From NCBI GenBank assembly GCA_964579325.1, contig CAZOHN010000118.1:1-11358 (forward strand): a stretch of DNA of 11,358 nucleotides, written 5' to 3'. This DNA comes from CAZOHN01 sp964579325. Lineage in GTDB: Bacteria; Pseudomonadota; Alphaproteobacteria; Rhodobacterales; Rhodobacteraceae. The translations under genes and the position numbers were made by a program. Every line of letters begins with the position of its first letter. Positions within the stretch are counted from its first letter, which is position 1. Of this stretch, positions 1 through 6,925 are shown piece after piece. Under the pieces are notes generated by a model. That model saw only the letters and a list, made by a program, of their open reading frames with translations. It was not told the origin of the DNA and did not search any database.

Positions 1-3000
1 GCAGGGCGAATTCCTCCAGAAGCACCGGAAAGCGCATCTCGAGGATCTCGGGGTCGGTGAGGCGCGAGTTGGTCATGTGGACGTGCACGCCCGAAGTGCC
101 CGCGAAGCCCCGGCCATCGTTCATCACGCCTGCGGGGCTGCCCGAACAGATCGTCTCGTAATACTGGTGCCGGTCGTTGCCGAAGGTGAGGTTGTTCATC
201 GTGCCCTGGCTGTTGGCGATGGCGCCCAGCGCCTGGAACAGCGCGTTGGTGACGTGCTGAGAGGTTTCGACATTGCCGGCCACCACCGCGCGCGGGTAGC
301 GGGGCGCGAGCATCGAGCCTTCGGGGACGATGATCCGGATCGGCCGGAGACACCCCGCGTTCATCGGGATCGGCGCCTCGACCATGACCCGGAAGACATA
401 CAGGACCGCCGCCCGCGTCACCGGCTCGGGCGCGTTGAAGTTGTTCGCCTGCGCTTCGGAGGTGCCGGTGAAATCCACCGTCGCCTCGCGCCGTTCCCGA
501 TCCACCGAGATGCGCACGCGGATGACCTGACCGGTATCGGTGGGATACTCCGCCGCGCAGTCCGAAAGCCCGGCCAGCAGGCGGCGGACCTCCTCGGCGG
601 CGTTGTCCTGCACGTGGCCCATGTAGGCGCGGACCGTCCCGAGGCCGAAATCGGCCACCATGCGACGCAACTCGGCCGCGCCACGCTCGTTCGCGGCGAC
701 CTGTGCCTTGAGGTCGGCGACGTTCTGGTCGGGGTTGCGGGCGGGCCAGCGGTGGCCGGTCAGAAGCGCGCGAAACTCCACCTCGCGGAACTGCCCCTCG
801 GCGACGAGGCGGAAGTTGTCGATGAGAACGCCTTCCTCCTCGACGGTGGTGGCGAGCGGCGTCATCGAGCCGGGCGCAGTGCCGCCCACATCGGCATGGT
901 GACCGCGCGAGGCAACCCAGAACAGCACCTCGCCACCGGCGTCGTCGAAGACGGGCGAAACCACCGTGATGTCGGGCAGGTGGGTGCCGCCATTGTAGGG
1001 GGCGTTCAGCGCGAACACGTCGCCCGGGCGCACGTGGCCCTCGTTCTGGCGGATGATCGTCTCGACGCTGCGGTCCATGCTGCCGAGGTGCACCGGCATG
1101 TGCGGCGCATTGGCCACCAGCGCGCCCGAGGCGTCGAAGACGGCGCAGGAGAAATCCAGCCGTTCCTTGATGTTGACCGACTGCGCGGTGTTCTGAAGCG
1201 CGACCCCCATCTGCTCGGCGATCGACATGAAGAGGTTGTTGAACACCTCCAGCAGGATCGGGTCGGCCCTTGCCGCTCCCGTGGCGGCGGCGCGCGCAAG
1301 ACGCTCGGTCCGCCGCATCACCACCTCGCCGCCACCGGCGATCCGGGCTTCCCAGCCCGGCTCGACCACGATGGTCTGGTTCGCCTCGATGACGAGGGCG
1401 GGACCGGCCATCACGGAGCCGGCCGGCAGGTCCTCGCGCCGGAAGACGCCCGCCTCGCGCCACGCTCCGCCGAAGTAGACCGGGCGGACCAGCCGGACAT
1501 CGGGGCGGGAGGCCGGCGGCTCGCCTGCCACCGCGACCTCCTCCGCCACGGTCGCCTCGCTACCCTCCACCTCGACCGCCTCGACGATGACCGCCCGCTC
1601 GGGGCTGACAAACCCGAACTGCGCCTTGTGCGCTGCCTCGAAGGCCCCGCGCGCGGCGGGAGCATCCCCCGACCAAGCCACCGGCAGGGCCGTATCGGTC
1701 CCGGCATAGCGCAGGTGGAGCCGTGTGGCCGTCGTGACCCGGCTGATGCCCTGCCCTGCAAGATCGGCCCCGACCTGCGCCGCCAGATCGGCCTCGAGCG
1801 CCGCGAGCGCGGCCAGCCCCTCGGGCGCCAGCGGTTCGACCAGCGCTCGCTCGCGGCTGGCGGAAACGCGGGCGCGACCGATGCCGTAGGCCGAGAGGAG
1901 GCCCGAGAGCGGATGGATCAGCACCGCCTCCATCCCCAGCGCATCCGCCACTGCGCAGGCATGCTGCCCGCCCGCACCGCCGAAGGCGTTCAGCAGGTAG
2001 CGCGTCACGTCGTAGCCGCGCTGCACGCTGATCTTCTTGATCGCGTTCGCCATGTTCTCCACGGCGATGCGCAGGAACCCTTCGGCCACGTCCTCCGCCG
2101 TCCGCTCCTCGCGGGCCGCGACCTCGGCGAAGCGGGCGGCGACCGTCCCGCGGTCCAGCGGCTGGTCCTGACCGGGGCCGAAGATCGCCGGAAAGAGGTC
2201 GGGTTGCAGCCGGCCCAGCATCACGTTGGCGTCCGTCACGGTGAGCGGCCCGCCACGCCGGTAGGCGGCGGGGCCGGGATCGGCGCCCGCACTGTCGGGG
2301 CCGACACGGAAGCGGCCCGTCTCGGCATGCAGGGTCGACCCGCCCCCGGCCGCGACGGTATGGATGCGCATCATCGGCGCGCGGATGCGAACGCCTGCGA
2401 CCTCGGTATCGAAGGCGCGCTCGTAGTCACCCGCAAAATGCGCCACGTCGGTGGAGGTCCCGCCCATGTCGAAGCCGATGACCCGGTCGAATCCCGCCGC
2501 CCGCGCCGTCTCGACCATGCCCACGACGCCGCCCGCCGGTCCCGACAGGATCGCGTCCTTTCCGCGGAATGCCTCTGCCGCCGTCAGCCCGCCCGAGGAC
2601 ATCATGAACTGAAGCGTCGGCCCCGGCTCTCCCGGCGGCGTCGCGCCGAGGAGGCGCGACACCCGCGCGACGTAGCGGGCGAGGATCGGCGAGAGATAGG
2701 CATCGACCACGGTGGTGTCGCCGCGCCCGACAAGCTTCACCAGAGGGCTGACCTCGTGGCTGACCGAGACTTGCGCAAAGCCCATCTCGCGCACCAGCGC
2801 CGCCAGCGCGGACTCGTGGTCGGGGTTCTTCCAGGCGTGCATGAGCACGATGGCCACCGCGCCGATCCCGTCTGCGCGCGCCTGTTGCAGGGCACCGCGC
2901 AGCGGCACGGTGTCCAGCGGCGTTTCTTCCGATCCGTCCGCGCGCAACCGCCCCTCGACCTCGACGACCCGCTCGTAAAGCTGCTCGGGAAGCAGGATCT

Positions 3001-3322
3001 CCTTGGCGAAAATGTCGGGACGGGCCTGGTAGGCGATCCGCAGCGCATCGCGGAACCCCCGGTTGATGAGCAGCAGCGTCCGGTCGCCCTTGCGCTCCAG
3101 CAGCGCATTGGTCGCGACCGTCGTGCCCATCCGCACCGTGCCGATGCGCGCTGGGTCCACTGCGCCGCCCAGCAGCCGCCGGATGCCCTCGACCGCGGCA
3201 TCGTCGTAGACACCGGGGTTCTCGGACAAGAGCTTCACCGGGCGCAGCGCACCGTCCGGCGCCCGGCCCACCACATCGGTGAACGTGCCGCCGCGGTCGA
3301 TCCAGAAGTCCCATCCGTTCAT
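1..3322 (-). CDS. 5-oxoprolinase (ATP-hydrolysing), fused HyuA-HyuB, 3' end outside window
   Basis: Cytoplasmic ATP-dependent enzyme expected to open 5-oxo-L-proline to L-glutamate. The minus-strand frame starts at ATG 3322-3320 and stays open to base 1, giving about 1107 codons; I checked every in-phase TTA, CTA and TCA on the plus strand and found none. The N-terminus has DRGGTFTD (residues 9-16) and RMGTTVATNALLERKG (64-79), as in eukaryotic OPLAH/OXP1. Further on are FDMGGTSTDV (near 286), GAGGQHACAVADALGM, and in the HyuB half GHHADVGGTAPGSMTP (His808-809), then HMTNSRLTDPEILE close to the edge. HyuA covers roughly 1-680 and HyuB about 690 onward in one chain. Family members are about 1200-1290 residues, so roughly 100 C-terminal residues are missing through the window edge, not by mutation. 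The start overlaps the upstream kinase stop (ATGA), suggesting translational coupling. The fused form and OPLAH-like N-terminus favour 5-oxoprolinase over N-methylhydantoinase, but the substrate is inferred. Confidence 0.93.
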   Translation of the reverse strand, partial: MNGWDFWIDRGGTFTDVVGRAPDGALRPVKLLSENPGVYDDAAVEGIRRLLGGAVDPARIGTVRMGTTVATNALLERKGDRTLLLINRGFRDALRIAYQARPDIFAKEILLPEQLYERVVEVEGRLRADGSEETPLDTVPLRGALQQARADGIGAVAIVLMHAWKNPDHESALAALVREMGFAQVSVSHEVSPLVKLVGRGDTTVVDAYLSPILARYVARVSRLLGATPPGEPGPTLQFMMSSGGLTAAEAFRGKDAILSGPAGGVVGMVETARAAGFDRVIGFDMGGTSTDVAHFAGDYERAFDTEVAGVRIRAPMMRIHTVAAGGGSTLHAETGRFRVGPDSAGADPGPAAYRRGGPLTVTDANVMLGRLQPDLFPAIFGPGQDQPLDRGTVAARFAEVAAREERTAEDVAEGFLRIAVENMANAIKKISVQRGYDVTRYLLNAFGGAGGQHACAVADALGMEAVLIHPLSGLLSAYGIGRARVSASRERALVEPLAPEGLAALAALEADLAAQVGADLAGQGISRVTTATRLHLRYAGTDTALPVAWSGDAPAARGAFEAAHKAQFGFVSPERAVIVEAVEVEGSEATVAEEVAVAGEPPASRPDVRLVRPVYFGGAWREAGVFRREDLPAGSVMAGPALVIEANQTIVVEPGWEARIAGGGEVVMRRTERLARAAATGAARADPILLEVFNNLFMSIAEQMGVALQNTAQSVNIKERLDFSCAVFDASGALVANAPHMPVHLGSMDRSVETIIRQNEGHVRPGDVFALNAPYNGGTHLPDITVVSPVFDDAGGEVLFWVASRGHHADVGGTAPGSMTPLATTVEEEGVLIDNFRLVAEGQFREVEFRALLTGHRWPARNPDQNVADLKAQVAANERGAAELRRMVADFGLGTVRAYMGHVQDNAAEEVRRLLAGLSDCAAEYPTDTGQVIRVRISVDRERREATVDFTGTSEAQANNFNAPEPVTRAAVLYVFRVMVEAPIPMNAGCLRPIRIIVPEGSMLAPRYPRAVVAGNVETSQHVTNALFQALGAIANSQGTMNNLTFGNDRHQYYETICSGSPAGVMNDGRGFAGTSGVHVHMTNSRLTDPEILEMRFPVLLEEFAL

Positions 3323-4218
3323 GCCGCAAGCACCGCGAGGTGTCGGGCGAAATCGGGCGAGGCCATCAGCGCCTTGCAGCGGGCGAAGCGGCCATCGGCA
3401 TAGGCGCGGAAGTCATCGGCCGGGTTGCCGTCCGACAACTGGATCAGGCCCCAGAGGGTCCAGAGCAGATCGCACATCGCCTTGTAGATGACCATCCGCG
3501 CATGGTCGGCCGCGGGCGCCGGTCCGCCAAAGTAGGCCGCGAGCATCTCGGCGTCCTGCGCCGGGCCGAAGTGTCCTTCGACCGACAGGTCGCCCAGGTC
3601 CCACATCGGGTCGTTCATGCCCGAATATTCCCAGTCGACGATCCACATCACCTCGCCGCTATCGAGGAAGTTCTCGCACAGCGGGTCACAGTGGCAGGGT
3701 GCGAGCGCCGCCGGATTGCGGGCGAGCGCGGCGCGCACCGCCTCGGCCTCGGCCACAACGCCCTGATATCCTTCGGGAAGCACGACGTCGCGGCCCGCCA
3801 GTATGCCGAGATAGCTGTCGATCATCGCGAAGAGTTCGAACCGGAACGGAAAGACCGCGCCCGAGTCATGCAGCCGGCGAAACGCGCGGCCGGCGCGCAC
3901 AGCGCTGCCGGCGCGGTTGGCGAAGGCGTCGGGCGACATCGTGATCGTGTCGGCGATGTAGCGCGTCACCATGATGCCGGTCGCCGGGTCGGCGTGCACC
4001 ACTTCAGGGCTGACGCCGACCCGGGCCGCCTCGCGCGCCGCGATGGCCTCGTTGGCGCGGTCGATGTAGGCTTCCGTCCCGGCGCCGGGGAGCCGCAGGA
4101 CATGGTCGCCAACGCGGAACACGCGATTTGTGAGCCCGCCTAGCCGCTCGACCGGACCCGTATAGCCGCGCGTCGCCGCAATCGCCTCCAGAACCGCGCG
4201 CACCTCCGCTTCGTCCAT
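3319..4218 (-). CDS. choline/aminoglycoside-kinase-like phosphotransferase
   Basis: Cytoplasmic small-molecule kinase of the protein-kinase-like APH/choline kinase (LicA-type) superfamily, 299 residues. It shows a glycine-rich loop, GGLTNRVFRV (27-36), a beta strand LRLPG (41-45), an Asn-Glu pair at 56-57 that may be the lysine-partner helix, the catalytic loop HCDPLCEN (176-183, an HxDxxxxN Brenner motif) and IVDWEYSGMNDPMWDLGD (193-210) carrying the metal-binding aspartate. The last segment is typical of proteins annotated as choline/ethanolamine kinase. The start at 4218 is chosen because GGAGG lies five bases before it; ATG 4233 would add five residues but has a weaker ribosome site. The frame is also open upstream to 4713, but that part is antisense to the methyltransferase and is not coding. 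The stop overlaps the 5-oxoprolinase start by four bases, so the two form an operon. The substrate cannot be told from sequence: choline, ethanolamine or another amino alcohol or amine are possible. Confidence 0.9.
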   Translation of the reverse strand: MDEAEVRAVLEAIAATRGYTGPVERLGGLTNRVFRVGDHVLRLPGAGTEAYIDRANEAIAAREAARVGVSPEVVHADPATGIMVTRYIADTITMSPDAFANRAGSAVRAGRAFRRLHDSGAVFPFRFELFAMIDSYLGILAGRDVVLPEGYQGVVAEAEAVRAALARNPAALAPCHCDPLCENFLDSGEVMWIVDWEYSGMNDPMWDLGDLSVEGHFGPAQDAEMLAAYFGGPAPAADHARMVIYKAMCDLLWTLWGLIQLSDGNPADDFRAYADGRFARCKALMASPDFARHLAVLAA

Positions 4219-4283
4219 CGCCGCCTCCACCATTGATCCCGCCCCGATCCGGGCCGAACCTTCCACAACCGCTGTCGCTTGGC

Positions 4284-4289
4284 TAGGGT
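4284..4289 (+). promoter_or_regulatory. possible -10 element for the methyltransferase gene
   Basis: TAGGGT lies 22 bases before the ATG at 4312, within the short divergent region 4219-4311. A very poor -35 candidate (TTCCAC, 4261-4266) sits 17 bases upstream. Position is right for a short leader, but the match is weak and no mapped start supports it. Confidence 0.25.
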
Positions 4290-4311
4290 GCCGGCCGAGG
4301 GAGGACGCATC

Positions 4312-4929
4312 ATGGCAGATCACGACGGCGCGCTCGGCGCGGTCTACGGCGCGAAGGGGGTCGAGGAGGTCGCCGCGCTCTATGACGAATGGGCAGAGAC
4401 CTACGAGGGCGACATGGCGCGGGCCGGATACCGGCACCCCTCCATCGCCTGCGCGCTTCTTGCCCGCCATCTGCCGCGTGGCGCGGCCCCGGTGCTGGAC
4501 GCAGGCGCGGGCACGGGCCTTCTGGGGGAGTGGCTGGGCCTCCTCGGCTACCCGGAGGTCGAGGCGCTCGATCTGTCGGAAGGGATGCTGGCCGTCGCCG
4601 CCGGCAAGGGGGTCTACGCGCGGCTGCACCGGCTCGCACTGGGCGGCCCGCTGCCCTTCGCCGACCGTGCTTTCGCCGGGGTCATCTCGGCTGGCGTCTT
4701 CACCACCGGCCATGTCGGCGCCGAGGGGTTGCCGGAACTTGTGCGGATCACGCGCCCCGGCGGAGCGCTGATCCTGACGATCAAGATGCCGGTCTGGGAG
4801 GACGGCTTCGCCGCGGCCATTGCTGCCGATGGGCGGCTGGAGATCGCCGAACAGACCGCACCCTATGTCTCCATGCCAGGCGAGGCCGGGACGGTGCCAA
4901 GCCTCGCCGTGGCGCTGCGCCGCGTCTGA
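4312..4929 (+). CDS. class I SAM-dependent methyltransferase (METTL27/WBSCR27-like)
   Basis: Soluble methyltransferase of 205 residues. The SAM-binding motif I is VLDAGAGTGLLGEWL (61-75), followed by an acidic strand end in EALDLSEGML (84-93), a motif at LPFADRAFAGVISAGVF (114-130) and RITRPGGALILTIK (145-158). The N-terminal YDEWAETYEGDM and GHVGAEGLPELVRITRPGG resemble the WBSCR27/METTL27-like group whose substrate is unknown to me. The start at 4312 is chosen because GAGGGAGGA (4297-4305) is a strong ribosome site about seven bases upstream; an in-frame GTG at 4279 would add eleven residues with no such site. It is divergent from the kinase-oxoprolinase operon (93 bases apart), and its stop codon directly abuts the stop of the convergent glutathione transferase gene. 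The family assignment is firm; the substrate is not known. Confidence 0.9.
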   Translation: MADHDGALGAVYGAKGVEEVAALYDEWAETYEGDMARAGYRHPSIACALLARHLPRGAAPVLDAGAGTGLLGEWLGLLGYPEVEALDLSEGMLAVAAGKGVYARLHRLALGGPLPFADRAFAGVISAGVFTTGHVGAEGLPELVRITRPGGALILTIKMPVWEDGFAAAIAADGRLEIAEQTAPYVSMPGEAGTVPSLAVALRRV

Positions 4930-5631
4930 CTAGTCGCGCGGCGGCTGGACGAGGCCGCGCTGGACGGCCGGGCGTTCGAGGAACCGCTCCAGATAGCCCG
5001 GGACGTTCGAGAGCGTACTCCACCCGGTGATGTCGCCCGCCTTGTAGAAGTCGCGCAAGGTGCGCAGCCAGGGCGCGATGGCGATATCGGCGATGGAATA
5101 CTCGCCCGCGATCCAGTCCTGCCCCGCAAGCGCGCCATCGAGCACCTTGAGAAGCCGCTCCGCCTCGGCGCGGTAACGCTCCTTCGGGCGAGGATCCTCG
5201 ATTTCCTTGCCTGCGAAGGCGTGGAAGAACCCCAGTTGCCCGAACATCGGACCGACGCCCCCCATCTGGAACATCAGCCACTGGATCACACGGTAGCGCC
5301 CGGCCGGATCGGCTGGCATGAGCTTGCCGGTCTTCTCCGCCAGATAGATCAGGATCGCGCCGGATTCGAACAACGCGATCGGCCCGCCGCCGGGACCCGA
5401 GGGGTCGATCATCGCGGGGATCTTGTTGTTGGGGTTGAGCGACAGGAAGGCCGGGTCCATCTGGTCGCCCTTGAGGATCGAGACGGTATGGGCGTCGTAG
5501 GCAAGACCCAGTTCCTCAAGCGCGATCGAGGCCTTCACGCCATTGGGCGTCGGAAAGGAATAGAGCTGAATCGCGGTGGGGTCGCGCGGCGGCCAGCGGT
5601 GGGCGATCGGGAAGGCGGACAGGTCGGTCAT
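4930..5631 (-). CDS. glutathione transferase family, YfcG-like (Nu class)
   Basis: Cytosolic glutathione-dependent oxidoreductase or transferase of 233 residues. The thioredoxin-like N-domain has the substrate-proximal FPTPNG (26-31), where YfcG uses Thr-Pro-Asn instead of a catalytic Ser or Cys; SLNPNNKIPAMID (64-76) with the cis-proline; and LFESGAILIYLAEKTG (87-102), which binds the gamma-glutamyl group. The helical C-domain contains GGVGPMFGQ (124-132) and GEYSIADIAIAPW (176-188), the N-capping region of the GST fold. All these blocks closely follow E. coli YfcG, which acts as a disulfide-bond reductase with glutathione; the exact reaction here is inferred. About 20 residues precede the family's usual start. 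ATG 5631 is chosen because GGAG lies five bases upstream; ATG 5682, seventeen residues earlier, has GGAGG only one base away, too close to work well. It ends exactly against the convergent methyltransferase gene and is divergent from mscL. Confidence 0.92.
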   Translation of the reverse strand: MTDLSAFPIAHRWPPRDPTAIQLYSFPTPNGVKASIALEELGLAYDAHTVSILKGDQMDPAFLSLNPNNKIPAMIDPSGPGGGPIALFESGAILIYLAEKTGKLMPADPAGRYRVIQWLMFQMGGVGPMFGQLGFFHAFAGKEIEDPRPKERYRAEAERLLKVLDGALAGQDWIAGEYSIADIAIAPWLRTLRDFYKAGDITGWSTLSNVPGYLERFLERPAVQRGLVQPPRD

Positions 5632-5732
5632 CACGGCTCCGGCGTTGGGGAAACGGGGCTTCACTTTCCCCTGACCTAACATGCCTCCGGCGTGAAAAAA
5701 CCCGCGCCGTGGGTGGAATTAAATGGTAAACG

Positions 5733-5752
5733 CTGTGCGCCAGCGCGCACAG
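5733..5752. repeat. perfect 8-bp inverted repeat in the mscL upstream region
   Basis: CTGTGCGC and GCGCACAG form a perfect eight-base stem with a CAGC loop. It lies 46 bases before the mscL start and about 100 bases before the divergent glutathione transferase start. It could be an operator for either gene, an RNA hairpin in the mscL leader, or chance in GC-rich DNA. There is no T-run, so it is not an intrinsic terminator. Confidence 0.55.
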
Positions 5753-5798
5753 GGGGAACCGGCGTGCGAGCAGAAAAACAACGTGTGGGGACTGTAGG

Positions 5799-6185
5799 AT
5801 GATTAAAGAGTTCAGAGACTTCATCGCCCGAGGCAATGTCATGGACATGGCCGTCGGCATCATCATGGGCGCGGCCTTCACCGCGATCGTCACGTCTCTC
5901 GTCGACGATCTGGTGAACCCGCTGATCGGCATCTTCGTGGGCGGGATCGACTTCGGCGCGCTGAGCGTTGGCCTCGGCGATGCACAGTTCATGTACGGCA
6001 ACTTCATCAACGCGGTGATCAAGTTCGTGATCGTCGCCTGGGTGGTGTTCCTTCTGGTGAAGGGCGTCAACCGGATGAAGGACATGGCGATGAAGGAGCA
6101 GGCGCCGGAGCCCGAAGCTCCGAAGGGGCCGACGCAGGAGGAACTGCTGGCGGAAATCCGCGACGCGCTGCGGGCCCGCGCCTGA
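5799..6185 (+). CDS. mscL: large-conductance mechanosensitive channel MscL
   Basis: Inner-membrane channel that opens under membrane tension to release solutes during hypo-osmotic shock; it normally assembles as a homopentamer. The 128 residues are full length for the family. The amphipathic N-helix MIKEFRDFIARGN is followed by TM1 (about 15-44) with the glycine- and alanine-rich pore stretch AVGIIMGAAFTAIV and the conserved DDLVNPLIG. A short periplasmic loop (about 45-67) follows, then TM2 (about 68-90), then a charged linker rich in Glu and Pro, and a C-terminal helix EELLAEIRDALRAR (114-127) matching the cytoplasmic bundle. The start at 5799 is preceded by GGGGA about seven bases away. 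The gene is divergent from the glutathione transferase gene and followed by a strong terminator, so it is probably transcribed alone. Confidence 0.98.
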   Translation: MIKEFRDFIARGNVMDMAVGIIMGAAFTAIVTSLVDDLVNPLIGIFVGGIDFGALSVGLGDAQFMYGNFINAVIKFVIVAWVVFLLVKGVNRMKDMAMKEQAPEPEAPKGPTQEELLAEIRDALRARA

Positions 6186-6210
6186 GTTCAGGCAGGTGTC
6201 ACGAACCTGG

Positions 6211-6236
6211 AGGCCCGCCTCGCGGCGGGCCTTTTG
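6211..6236 (+). terminator. intrinsic terminator of mscL
   Basis: A perfect nine-base stem, AGGCCCGCC with GGCGGGCCT, encloses a TCGC loop, and the stem runs directly into a T tract (TTTT at 6232-6235). It begins 26 bases after the mscL stop. On the minus strand the hairpin is not followed by a T run, so it mainly serves mscL, though it may also help end the convergent msrQ transcript. Confidence 0.9.
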
Positions 6237-6243
6237 CGTTTCG

Positions 6244-6849
6244 TCATGCGGTCGCGGCGCCGGGGCCGCGCGGCCTCAGCCAGACCCACCAGACCCGGTA
6301 GAGTTCGAGCACGACCAAGGGCGCGAAATGGACAAGCGCGGCCTCGGGCGAACGCCAGTCGTGGAGCGCAGCCCAATGCAGCAGCGTCAGCACGGCGGCG
6401 GCATAGGTCCAGCGCTGGAGCGGCTTCCACGCCGTCCCGAGACGGCGGACCGCCGCGTCGAACGAGGTCGCCGCCAAGGGCAGGAAGATCGCGAAGGCCA
6501 GCCAGCCCGTCCAGATGTCGAACTGCGTCGCCTCGGCAAGAATGCGGTCGAGGCTTGCCTTGTCGACCAGGTAGACTGCGGTGTGGGCGGCAGCATAGGC
6601 AAAGGCCGCGACGCCGAAGTAGCGCCGGTTCTTCCGCAGCCAGAGCGGTCCGCGCCACCCCTTGAAGAGCATCGTCAGCGGCGTCGCGAGCAGCGAGATG
6701 ATGAGGAACCGCGCGGCGAACTCGCCCGTCGGGTGCACGAGGGTGTGCCAGATGCGGGGATCGGTGGTCGTTGACAGCTCCCAGGCCATGCCGGCGCCCG
6801 GCAGCGCAAGCAGGGCCCAGAGCCACCAGGGCGAGAGGCGGGACAGCAT
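6244..6849 (-). CDS. msrQ: MsrQ (YedZ), heme-binding membrane subunit of the MsrPQ methionine sulfoxide reductase
   Basis: Inner-membrane b-type heme protein that passes quinone-derived electrons to periplasmic MsrP, which repairs oxidised methionines. The 201-residue protein has about six hydrophobic helices and the ferric-reductase-like domain: HPTGEFAARFLI (39-50) matches E. coli HFTGRTALKFLL, AAAHTAVYL (86-94) places His89 on E. coli His91, and TLLHWAAL (155-162) places His158 on His164. The position of E. coli His151, thirteen residues earlier, is Gln145 here (KPLQRWTY). ATG 6849 is chosen because AAGGAGA lies five bases upstream; ATG 6876 in the same frame lacks such a site. The usual partner msrP is not next to it: the same-strand gene upstream is ald, ending 76 bases away, and downstream is the convergent mscL. 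Partner and electron route are therefore inferred from the family. Confidence 0.92.
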   Translation of the reverse strand: MLSRLSPWWLWALLALPGAGMAWELSTTTDPRIWHTLVHPTGEFAARFLIISLLATPLTMLFKGWRGPLWLRKNRRYFGVAAFAYAAAHTAVYLVDKASLDRILAEATQFDIWTGWLAFAIFLPLAATSFDAAVRRLGTAWKPLQRWTYAAAVLTLLHWAALHDWRSPEAALVHFAPLVVLELYRVWWVWLRPRGPGAATA

Positions 6850-6925
6850 GACGGTCTCCTTCGCGGTATCTGGCATTGCATACGGCCAGGGCGCAGGCTT
6901 CCGTCGCTGTCGCGCGCGGCCGGTC

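Noticed and set aside
77..3403. Open frame of 1108 codons on the plus strand, the longest in the window
   Set aside because: Its codons are exactly antiparallel to those of the 5-oxoprolinase gene, and its product is an Arg-, His- and Asp-rich sequence with no domain. The minus strand shows many specific family motifs, so this is a GC-rich antisense shadow.
4219..4713. N-terminal extension of the phosphotransferase frame by about 165 residues
   Set aside because: It is antisense to the methyltransferase gene, has no kinase-family sequence, and a good ribosome site precedes the ATG at 4218.
4928..4935. GACTAGTC palindrome at the methyltransferase/glutathione transferase junction
   Set aside because: It is a by-product of the two abutting stop codons and too short to be called a terminator or binding site.
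5516..6085. 189-codon frame antisense to mscL
   Set aside because: It overlaps an unmistakable mscL, and its last part is a shifted frame of the glutathione transferase gene.
6188..6826. 212-codon minus-strand frame overlapping msrQ
   Set aside because: It is Arg- and Pro-rich and runs in a different frame from the msrQ product, which has clear family motifs and a ribosome site.
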